Positions 1-4,856 of a stretch of 5,093 nt of DNA are shown piece by piece (the first letter of the stretch is position 1; every line of letters starts with the position of its first letter). Both the position numbers and the translations under genes were made by a program. The stretch is from Susulua sp964590995 (GTDB lineage: Bacteria; Omnitrophota; Gorgyraeia; Duberdicusellales; 4484-171). The DNA is taken from the NCBI GenBank assembly GCA_964590995.1, contig CAZPYY010000065.1, positions 1 to 5,093 on the forward strand, written 5' to 3'. Under the pieces are notes generated by a model. It was given only the letters and a program-made list of their open reading frames with translations. It searched no databases and was not told the DNA's origin.

Positions 1-43
1 CTGCTTCTTTTTTTACCCCACACTTACAAACTTTCTGAGCCAT
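1..43 (-). CDS. N-terminal fragment of a small cysteine-containing protein
   Basis: Only the first 14 codons are inside the window; the gene continues past the left edge. They read MAQKVCKCGVKKEA. The start is well supported: the ATG at 43-41 is preceded by a strong Shine-Dalgarno AAGGAGGTG at 56-48 with normal spacing. The C-x-C-G knuckle followed by lysines resembles the first half of a small zinc ribbon, but the second metal-binding pair is not visible, so this is an inference. It lies 78 nt downstream of the cupin gene on the same strand and may be co-transcribed with it. No convincing promoter or terminator was found between them. The function cannot be named from this fragment. Confidence 0.7.
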   Translation of the reverse strand, partial: MAQKVCKCGVKKEA

Positions 44-121
44 ATTTCACCTCCTTATTTAAACTGCTGTTTTAAGTTACATTGCTTGGCATACATAGCC
101 TAAATTATTGCAATCTATCAT

Positions 122-391
122 TCAGACTGCAGGAACAAGAAAAGAGCTCACATAAAGGTCTCCCTCGCTTCTAAGCGAATGCATTGTTCCTGCAGGGACA
201 ATAAATGCTTTTCCTACGCTTAGCTCTACTTGTCCATTTTCTAAAACTCCAAAGCCAGAACCCTTTATGCAATAAAATATTTCGTCCTGCTCTTCGTGTT
301 TATGCAAAGGGACTTTTTTATCTGATGTGAGATGATATACATTTTTTACAATAGATTCCTTAATAGAGTTTAAATCTATATTTTCACTCAT
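122..391 (-). CDS. Small single-domain cupin protein (Cupin_2 type)
   Basis: This 89-residue protein is essentially one cupin beta-barrel. Cupin motif 1 spans residues 30-46, with metal-ligand candidates H30, H32 and E37 followed by G44. Motif 2 spans residues 60-71, with G60, P66, G68 and H71. All four usual metal ligands (two His, Glu, His) are therefore present, and a metal-binding, soluble cytoplasmic protein is expected. Stand-alone cupins of this size include sugar- or small-molecule-binding proteins, isomerases and dioxygenases, and the sequence does not tell which, so no substrate is assigned. The ATG at 391 has an AGGAG at 402-398, 6 nt upstream, which fixes the start. An extended -10 promoter lies about 70 nt upstream. 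The last codons overlap one arm of a 12-bp inverted repeat. There is no signal peptide or second domain, and the length is normal for the family. Confidence 0.88.
   Translation of the reverse strand: MSENIDLNSIKESIVKNVYHLTSDKKVPLHKHEEQDEIFYCIKGSGFGVLENGQVELSVGKAFIVPAGTMHSLRSEGDLYVSSFLVPAV
127..195. repeat. Perfect 12-bp inverted repeat inside the cupin gene
   Basis: CTGCAGGAACAA at 127-138 is the exact reverse complement of TTGTTCCTGCAG at 184-195, with a 45-nt loop. A second, nested inverted repeat, TCGCTT (165-170) and AAGCGA (173-178), sits in the loop. In the cupin mRNA this could form a long stem with an inner hairpin, its 3' arm ending two nucleotides before the stop codon. No T-tract follows, so it is not a classical intrinsic terminator. 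Both arms encode Val-Pro-Ala, one in cupin motif 2 and one at the C-terminus, so it may partly be chance. Confidence 0.6.
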
Positions 392-419
392 AGCTTTCTC
401 CTGTCTTTGATTTTACCAT
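384..419 (-). CDS. Possible 11-codon leader ORF overlapping the cupin start
   Basis: An ATG at 419-417 opens a short frame reading MVKSKTGESYE and stopping at 386-384, in a different frame from the cupin. It has a purine-rich Shine-Dalgarno (AAGGGG at 434-429) with a 9-nt spacer, at least as good as the cupin's own site. Its last codons run across the cupin ATG, so the stop lies 3 nt inside the cupin gene. That geometry would suit translational coupling. It is very short and could be chance, so it is called only as a candidate. Confidence 0.25.
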   Translation of the reverse strand: MVKSKTGESYE

Positions 420-461
420 TTACTTCTTCCCCTTCCTATATTGTTTCCAACACTGATAAAT

Positions 462-470
462 ATTATATCA
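462..470 (-). promoter_or_regulatory. Extended -10 promoter for the cupin gene
   Basis: The minus strand reads TGATATAAT, a perfect TGnTATAAT extended -10 element (TATAAT at 467-462). No good -35 box lies 16-18 bp upstream, as expected for extended -10 or activator-dependent promoters. Predicted transcription starts near 455, giving a leader of roughly 64 nt before the cupin ATG. A tandem 7-mer repeat lies just upstream, at 491-508. Confidence 0.55.
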
Positions 471-490
471 CTCGATGGAGTAATTTGGTA

Positions 491-508
491 GGCACAAAAT
501 GGGCACAA
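491..508. repeat. Tandem TTGTGCC direct repeat upstream of the cupin promoter
   Basis: GGCACAA occurs at 491-497 and 502-508 (TTGTGCC twice on the minus strand), spaced exactly 11 bp apart, about one helical turn. Relative to the predicted start near 455 the copies lie roughly at -36 to -53, a usual position for an activator site beside a promoter without a -35 box. That regulatory role is inferred from position only. The same bases, read on the plus strand, also encode the GTKWAQ-like string discussed in the findings. Confidence 0.4.
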
Positions 509-579
509 CAGAGATTTGATTTTTTATTGATGCTGTAGATATTTGTAAATGAAGAAGTTATGGAATATAAAAAATAAAA

Positions 580-668
580 CGGAGGGGAGAGGATTCGAAC
601 CCCCGGTGGGTATAACCCCACAACGGTTTTCAAGACCGCCGCGATAAACCAGACTCTGCCACCCCTCC
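580..668 (-). tRNA. tRNA-Ser(UGA)
   Basis: This is an 89-nt class II tRNA. The acceptor stem GGAGGGG (668-662) pairs with CCCCTCC (587-581), and the discriminator is G at 580, typical of serine tRNAs. The anticodon loop CTTGAAA (634-628) gives anticodon UGA (632-630), reading UCA-family serine codons. The long variable arm has a GTGGG/CCCAC stem with a 6-nt loop, the main identity element for SerRS. The T loop TTCGAAT is canonical. The D stem appears to contain an A-C mismatch at its third pair. CCA is not encoded: a T-rich run follows the discriminator directly, so CCA must be added after transcription. The serS gene lies two genes upstream on the same strand. Confidence 0.96.
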
Positions 669-675
669 GAACAAA

Positions 676-704
676 CGTATTTTTTAAATCGGGGCTTAAT
701 CCAA
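676..704 (-). promoter_or_regulatory. Weak candidate promoter for tRNA-Ser
   Basis: TTGGAT (704-699) and AATACG (681-676) are separated by exactly 17 bp and end 7 bp before the mature tRNA 5' end, which would place the start at or next to the first tRNA base. The -35 box is reasonable but the -10 box is poor, so transcription from the serS promoter through the membrane-protein gene remains equally possible. Confidence 0.25.
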
Positions 705-732
705 TCCGACTCCTGATACTTTTTTAGGCATA

Positions 733-1320
733 CTATCTGAATGCTTGAACAGCGATGTTCTGAATTAGGCTGGCACCAGACTTCATGCCGCCAGAGATAA
801 TCGCTCCGATATTAATATGAAAACCTACTCTCAGATAGACTGAGAATAAAAGAAGGTTTAATATATACAGAATGCTGAAAATGAATAAATAATTTATTAC
901 GGTTGGAAAATTATGGCCCTGATTTCCCCTGGCAACAAAAATCATATGTCCGGTCAGGGTGAAACCGCCGATAAAAACAAAAGTGTCCCTATTAAAAGCA
1001 ATATCGAATATTCGGGGTAGAAAAAAATACCCTATGCCGGTCAACACCAGCACCGAAGGTACAAGATAAGCAAAAAATGTTGAATGGAAAAAGAATTTCT
1101 GGATACCTTTGTAAAAGCTGTTCAGATCAGCGATAAAAACATAGAAGCTGAAAGCACTAAGTATTGAAATAATCAATACTCTAACGTCAAAAACATCATT
1201 TGTTTTTACTTCTTTCCAGAACCCCTTAGTCAAGGCAACCAAAAAACAGAAAATTATTAAAAAAAGTGCGAGCTTTATTAAAGTAAAGATATAATTATTT
1301 CGTAATCCGCCTTCGTCCAT
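733..1320 (-). CDS. Small polytopic membrane protein of unknown function
   Basis: I do not recognise the family. The 195-residue protein is strongly hydrophobic, with about five predicted membrane helices near residues 10-31, 44-66, 81-102, 112-131 and 141-164. A short amphipathic, glycine-rich C-terminal tail follows (around GGMKSGASL, 177-185). Between helices 4 and 5 there is a polar stretch with several Gly, His and Asn residues (124-139), the most distinctive part. There is no cleavable signal peptide, catalytic motif or recognisable transporter signature. The ATG at 1320 has an AAGGA upstream at 9-nt spacing. The gene overlaps the 3' end of serS by 26 nt in another frame, so it is very probably co-transcribed and translationally coupled with it. 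A real gene is likely from the length, the ribosome site and the overlap. The role is unknown, and the serS link may be only positional. Confidence 0.82.
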   Translation of the reverse strand: MDEGGLRNNYIFTLIKLALFLIIFCFLVALTKGFWKEVKTNDVFDVRVLIISILSAFSFYVFIADLNSFYKGIQKFFFHSTFFAYLVPSVLVLTGIGYFFLPRIFDIAFNRDTFVFIGGFTLTGHMIFVARGNQGHNFPTVINYLFIFSILYILNLLLFSVYLRVGFHINIGAIISGGMKSGASLIQNIAVQAFR

Positions 1321-2587
1321 CTAAATACTTCCTTAAAACCTTGGGGATAGTTACTTTTCCGTCTTTTTCTTGATAATTTTCTAAAATCGAAACAACTAAC
1401 CGGGGTAAAGCCACCCCTGAACCATTAAGGGTATGAACGAATTTTAATTTCCCCCCGCTCTTATCTCGATAGCGGATGTTTCCTCGCCGGGCTTGAAAAT
1501 CTTCAAAATTCGAACAGCTGGAGACTTCAAGCCATTTATCTATTCCCGGCGCATAAATTTCAATATCATAACACTTTGCAGCAGCAAAACTTATATCCTC
1601 AGTTGCCAATAATGAAACCCGATAAGGGATTTTTAACAATTCAATAATCCGACAAGCATCTTTAAGAAGCCTTTCAAGCTCCTTATAAGAATCCTCCGGT
1701 TTAACAAACTTAACTAATTCTACCTTATCAAACTCATGAACTCGCACTAAACCGCGGGTATCCTTACCATAAGAGCCAGCTTCCTTTCTAAAACAAGGTG
1801 TACAAGAAGTATATTTAATCGGTAAGCCTTCGCTATCGATTATTTCATCGCGATGGATATTTGTAATTGGCACCTCAGCCGTTGGTATTAGGTAAAAATC
1901 TCCTGGGGAGCCTTCAGGGGTATTTCCGTCTAAGCCGTACATATCCTCTTTTAAATTAGGGAGTTGCCCGGTAGCCCGCATTGAAATAGTATTGACTATC
2001 TTGGGAGGAGAAACCTCTTGATAGCCATTCTTTTTACTCTGAACATCGAGCATAAAATTAATCAAGGCTCGTTCTAACTTTGCGCCCAAGCCTTTAAAAA
2101 GGGTAAAATTTGAACCGGTAACTTTTGCTGCCCGCTTAAAATCAATAATATCCAAGTTCTCAGCTAAAGCGATATGGTCTTGAGTTTTAAACTTAAACTT
2201 TCGAATCTTTCCCCATTCTTTGACAACCTTATTCTTAGAAGGACCTCCTACCGGAAGGGAAGAGTGCGGTATGTTAGGGATTCTGTCTTGCAAATTTAGG
2301 AAATTAGCATTTAATTTATCAAACTCCTGAGACAATTCAGCTAAGTTCTTCTTAATCCCTTTTGCTTCTTCGATCTTAGGTTTTGGGTCCTTTTTCTCCT
2401 TAAGGAGTGTTTTAACTTCACGGTCTATCTTGTTTTGAGCTGCCGAGAGCTCCTCTATTACTGCCATTTTTTTTCGGCGCTCCTCATCAAGCGACAAAAA
2501 TCCCTCTAAATCAAAGGAATAATTACGCTTTGCTAAAGCTCCTTTGACAGTGTCTGGGTTCTTTCTTATGAATTTAATATCAAGCAT
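1295..2587 (-). CDS. serS: Seryl-tRNA synthetase (class II)
   Basis: This cytoplasmic enzyme charges serine tRNAs with L-serine using ATP (EC 6.1.1.11). At 430 residues it has the normal bacterial length. The N-terminal part (about residues 28-105) is the charged two-helix coiled-coil arm that contacts the long variable arm of tRNA-Ser. The catalytic domain follows. It has the TAE serine-binding motif (236-238), motif 2 with FRKEAGSYGKDTRGL then VRVHEFDKVE (266-290), EVSSCSN (354-360), and motif 3 NGSGVALPR (388-396) with the ATP-binding Arg396. The MLDIKFIRKNPD start matches the family's usual N-terminus, so the ATG at 2587 is secure. It has no Shine-Dalgarno sequence, and a good promoter places the predicted transcript start at the ATG itself. 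It follows rtcB after 49 nt and overlaps the next gene by 26 nt. A serine tRNA lies downstream. Confidence 0.98.
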   Translation of the reverse strand: MLDIKFIRKNPDTVKGALAKRNYSFDLEGFLSLDEERRKKMAVIEELSAAQNKIDREVKTLLKEKKDPKPKIEEAKGIKKNLAELSQEFDKLNANFLNLQDRIPNIPHSSLPVGGPSKNKVVKEWGKIRKFKFKTQDHIALAENLDIIDFKRAAKVTGSNFTLFKGLGAKLERALINFMLDVQSKKNGYQEVSPPKIVNTISMRATGQLPNLKEDMYGLDGNTPEGSPGDFYLIPTAEVPITNIHRDEIIDSEGLPIKYTSCTPCFRKEAGSYGKDTRGLVRVHEFDKVELVKFVKPEDSYKELERLLKDACRIIELLKIPYRVSLLATEDISFAAAKCYDIEIYAPGIDKWLEVSSCSNFEDFQARRGNIRYRDKSGGKLKFVHTLNGSGVALPRLVVSILENYQEKDGKVTIPKVLRKYLDGRRRITK

Positions 2588-2593
2588 ATTTTT

Positions 2594-2621
2594 ATTATAC
2601 AGATATTTTAAAAACTTACAA
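2594..2621 (-). promoter_or_regulatory. Strong serS promoter, predicted leaderless start
   Basis: A consensus -10 box TATAAT (2599-2594) and a -35 box TTGTAA (2621-2616) are spaced by 16 bp. Only AAAAAT (2593-2588) separates the -10 box from the serS ATG, so a start 7 nt past the -10 box falls on the A of ATG. No ribosome-binding site is present. Three GTAAG copies (2640-2636, 2633-2629, 2619-2615) lie in and upstream of the -35 region. Confidence 0.65.
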
Positions 2622-2636
2622 CCTAGGACTTACGGC

Positions 2637-4088
2637 TTACCCTTTTATAACACACAACGGTCTCATCCGAGCTACCTTTCTTGAGAGACCTGCTCCTTCT
2701 ACAACATCTACTACCTGGTCAATATCTTTGTAAGCTGATGGTGCTTCTTCAACAATTGTCTTTTTACCGGTTGCCCTGACCTCAATCCCCTTTTCGCGTA
2801 ACTCTTTTATCAGCTGGTCAAAATCTACCGTACGTATAGCTTCGTGCCGTGATTTTACTCTTCCCGCACCATGACAAGTACTACCAAAAGACTCGGACTC
2901 AGCCTTTTTTGTTCCGACTAATAAGTACGATGCTCTACCCATATCCCCGGGAATAATTACCGGCTGGCCAATATCTCGGTATTTAAGAGGTAACTGAGAA
3001 TTACCCTGGCCTAAAGCTCGGGTTGCTCCTTTCCTATGCACACACAAGGTTTTATTCTTACCATCTACAACATACTCCTCAAACTTAGCGATATTGTGAG
3101 CAACATCATAGATTAAATCCATACCTAAAGATTGCCAGCTTTTAGAAAATATCTTCTCGAAACTAAGGCGAACTAAGTGCATTAATACTTGGCGATTTGC
3201 CCAGGCATAATTTGCGGCTGCGCGCATTGCGCCAATGTACTCCTTTGCTTCCGGACTCTCTACTGGTGCACAAGAGAGCTGTCTGTCCGGTACATTAATC
3301 CCGTACTTATTTAGACACTTAAGCATTACTTTTATAGAATCATCACATACTTGAAAGCCCAGGCCTCTTGAGCCGGAGTGAATCATAACCACAACCTGAC
3401 CAATGTTTAAACCCAAACGGTCTGAGACAGCCTTATCAAAGATATCACTAACAACCTGAACCTCTAAGAAGTGATTGCCGCTACCTAAGGTTCCGGCTTG
3501 TTGTTTCCCGCGTTTATAAGCCCGTTCTGAGACAACATCAGGATCTGCCCCCTCGATGGCTCCTGACTCCTCGCAATGCTCTAGGTCTTGCTCTACCCCA
3601 AAACCACGGCCAACTGCCCATTTTGCGCCATTGAGTAGTATTTTCTTCTCTTCCTGGTATGATACCCGTATGTCTCCGGTTGAGCCTACGCCAGAAGGAG
3701 TATCTTGATAAAGAATACTTACAATCTTAGATATCTTATCTCTTACATCTTCTAAGGTTAGATTAGTCTTTAGAAGCCTTACCCCACAATTAATATCATA
3801 GCCTACTCCACCGGGAGAAATTACCCCTCCTTTCTCGGGATCAGTAGCAGCGACTCCGCCAATACAAAATCCATAACCCCAGTGGATATCAGGCATAGCT
3901 AAAGAATTACCTACTATTCCTGGCAAAAAAGCAACATTAGCTACCTGCTCGGGTGCTTTGTCATTCTTTATGCCGGCTAAGAGCTTCTCGCTGCTATAGA
4001 TAATTCCATCAACCAGCATTCCCGGCTTATAGCTCTTAGGAATACGGTACTTGTAATCACTGATTTTCTCTATTGGACCTTCCCACAT
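2637..4088 (-). CDS. rtcB: RNA-splicing ligase RtcB (tRNA/RNA repair ligase)
   Basis: RtcB joins RNA ends bearing a 2',3'-cyclic phosphate or 3'-phosphate to a 5'-hydroxyl end, using GTP and Mn2+ through a GMP-histidine intermediate (EC 6.5.1.8). The protein is 483 residues, normal for the family. The expected metal and active-site residues are present: D98 and C101 in GGVGYDINCG, N205 and H206 in GSGNHFLE, H237 in HSGSRG, H331 in DVAHN, and the guanylylated histidine at H406 in STCHGAGR. No intein interrupts it, unlike some archaeal homologues. The gene begins 13 nt after archease, its activating partner, and the only ribosome-site candidate (AAGG) overlaps the archease stop, suggesting translational coupling. 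No RtcA cyclase or RtcR-type regulator is visible. In bacteria the enzyme is linked to repair of cleaved tRNA and rRNA; the actual substrate here is not shown. Confidence 0.97.
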   Translation of the reverse strand: MWEGPIEKISDYKYRIPKSYKPGMLVDGIIYSSEKLLAGIKNDKAPEQVANVAFLPGIVGNSLAMPDIHWGYGFCIGGVAATDPEKGGVISPGGVGYDINCGVRLLKTNLTLEDVRDKISKIVSILYQDTPSGVGSTGDIRVSYQEEKKILLNGAKWAVGRGFGVEQDLEHCEESGAIEGADPDVVSERAYKRGKQQAGTLGSGNHFLEVQVVSDIFDKAVSDRLGLNIGQVVVMIHSGSRGLGFQVCDDSIKVMLKCLNKYGINVPDRQLSCAPVESPEAKEYIGAMRAAANYAWANRQVLMHLVRLSFEKIFSKSWQSLGMDLIYDVAHNIAKFEEYVVDGKNKTLCVHRKGATRALGQGNSQLPLKYRDIGQPVIIPGDMGRASYLLVGTKKAESESFGSTCHGAGRVKSRHEAIRTVDFDQLIKELREKGIEVRATGKKTIVEEAPSAYKDIDQVVDVVEGAGLSRKVARMRPLCVIKG

Positions 4089-4101
4089 AATTACTTATAC
4101 C

Positions 4102-4524
4102 TTAAACGTCAAAGATGACTTCAGCTACATACCCTTTATCGTTTTCCTCTACTTTTAAATCATGATAAGTAGCAGCTTTAATTTCCCGCTTTAGTTCGTT
4201 ATTTTCAAAATCAAACTCCTCACCTTTAATCTCAGCCTGAAGAATCTTTCCACCCTTATCATCACTTATCCTTAAGTGATATTCTTTTGGTAGAAAACCA
4301 TCGGCAAAAAATATTGAGAGTAACTCATTAAGCCAATCTACAAGCAGCTCAGCAAGGCTCTGAGCTTGCAAAGTAATTTTTTTATTAATTATTTTTTTTG
4401 GTTGATAGTCAGTAAGGATGCTGAAAAGTACGGTAGCGTAGTTTTTAAACAGACCTTCGGATGTTTTTCCGTATACTCGCAGGCCTAAATCAGCAGTATG
4501 CTCGATAAATTCAAATTTTTCCAT
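4102..4524 (-). CDS. Archease, activator of the RtcB RNA ligase
   Basis: Archease is a small cytosolic protein that speeds guanylylation of RtcB, allows multiple turnover and can widen its NTP use. The 140-residue protein matches the family over its full length. It has the N-terminal HTADLGLRVYG block (residues 9-19), the central helix LLVDWLNELL (60-69), and the C-terminal block beginning EIKAATYH (114-121) and ending VIFDV. The likely metal-binding acidic residues, D12 and the penultimate D139, are both present. It is followed 13 nt later by rtcB, the classic partner arrangement. The start is odd: the ATG lies 9 nt after the 3' end of tRNA-Lys and has no Shine-Dalgarno. No later start is possible without losing the conserved HTAD motif, and no in-frame upstream start is available outside the tRNA. 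Confidence 0.96.
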   Translation of the reverse strand: MEKFEFIEHTADLGLRVYGKTSEGLFKNYATVLFSILTDYQPKKIINKKITLQAQSLAELLVDWLNELLSIFFADGFLPKEYHLRISDDKGGKILQAEIKGEEFDFENNELKREIKAATYHDLKVEENDKGYVAEVIFDV

Positions 4525-4533
4525 TTAAAAAAT

Positions 4534-4607
4534 TGGGCCATGAAGGGCTCGAACCTTCGACCTTGGGCTTAAGAGGCCCCTGCTCTGCCAAACTGAGCTA
4601 ATGGCCC
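4534..4607 (-). tRNA. tRNA-Lys(CUU)
   Basis: This is a 74-nt class I tRNA. The acceptor stem GGGCCAT (4607-4601) pairs with ATGGCCC (4541-4535), with discriminator A at 4534. The D arm is GCTC/GAGC, and the T arm is GAAGG/CCTTC with loop TTCGAGC. The anticodon loop CTCTTAA (4575-4569) gives anticodon CUU (4573-4571), which reads AAG lysine codons. The anticodon stem has four good pairs and an apparent G-A mismatch at 27-43. CCA is not encoded. The archease ATG begins 9 nt past the discriminator. The only promoter hint upstream is CATAAT (4617-4612) without a clear -35 box. The rRNA terminator lies 20 nt upstream, so expression may come from a weak own promoter or from read-through. Confidence 0.95.
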
Positions 4608-4627
4608 ATTAATTATGGTTTGCGGGC

Positions 4628-4664
4628 AAAAAGAAAACCCCCATTGCATTATTTTAATGGGGGT
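4628..4664 (-). terminator. Intrinsic terminator of the rRNA operon
   Basis: The minus strand forms a perfect 9-bp stem, ACCCCCATT (4664-4656) with AATGGGGGT (4645-4637), around a 10-nt AT-rich loop. It is followed by TTTCTTTTT (4636-4628). GC-rich base, T-tract and position 39 nt after the 5S gene all fit factor-independent termination of the rRNA transcript. The tRNA-Lys gene lies beyond it. Confidence 0.9.
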
Positions 4665-4703
4665 CTAGAAAAAGGCAAGTAAAATTTCAAAAATAAAAAC
4701 AAA

Positions 4704-4819
4704 GGGGGCGCTGACCTACTCTCCCACAACCTTGCGACTGCAGTACCATCGGCCCAAGAAGGCTTAACGGCCGTATTCGGAATGGGAACGGGTGTGGCCC
4801 TTCCGGTAAAAGCACCCCC
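4704..4819 (-). rRNA. rrf: 5S ribosomal RNA
   Basis: The gene is complete at about 116 nt. Helix I closes perfectly: GGGGGTGCT at the 5' end (4819-4811) with AGCGCCCCC at the 3' end (4712-4704), including one G-U pair. The internal blocks CACACCCGTTCCCATTCCGAA and GATGGTACTGC, and the late GTGGGAGAGTAGGTC block, are those of bacterial 5S rRNA. It is a component of the large ribosomal subunit. Ends are set from helix I and may be off by one to three bases. It follows the 23S gene after a spacer of about 37 nt and precedes a strong terminator. Confidence 0.96.
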
Positions 4820-4822
4820 ATA

Positions 4823-4856
4823 TTATAAGTACATTTAACTTATAAAAAAATAAGTT
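4823..4856 (-). repeat. Overlapping inverted repeats in the 23S-5S spacer
   Basis: Three related arms share one pairing partner. TTATAAGT (4823-4830) is the perfect complement of ACTTATAA (4838-4845). AACTTAT (4837-4843), almost the same bases, is also the perfect complement of ATAAGTT (4850-4856). The two hairpins are mutually exclusive. Spacer hairpins often serve rRNA processing, but here the arms are wholly AT-rich and the pairing is weak. Confidence 0.5.

Noticed and set aside
539..579. T-rich run after tRNA-Ser as an intrinsic terminator
   Set aside because: The run is AT-rich on the minus strand but has no hairpin of its own before it; termination may occur there, but the sequence does not support calling it.
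696..731. 11-codon frame MPKKVSGVGLD between the membrane protein and tRNA-Ser on the minus strand
   Set aside because: There is no ribosome-binding site and it is very short. It starts 2 nt after the previous stop and overlaps the tRNA promoter candidate, so chance is the simplest reading.
747..760. GAACA-GCGA-TGTTC small hairpin near the end of the membrane-protein gene
   Set aside because: The stem is only 5 bp, lies inside coding sequence and has no T-tract, so it is not a credible terminator.
1398..1424. SerRS motif 3 reads VALPRLVV instead of the AVGRT form seen in Escherichia coli
   Set aside because: The essential ATP-binding arginine is retained, and Pro-Arg versions of this motif occur in other functional SerRS enzymes, so it is not a defect.
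2637..4088. Possible intein in RtcB
   Set aside because: The protein is continuous at the normal family length, with all catalytic motifs correctly spaced and no intein blocks.
4821..4828. TATAAT immediately upstream of the 5S gene as a separate 5S promoter
   Set aside because: No -35 box lies at a usable distance, and AT-rich spacers produce such matches easily; 5S is normally cut from the rRNA operon transcript.
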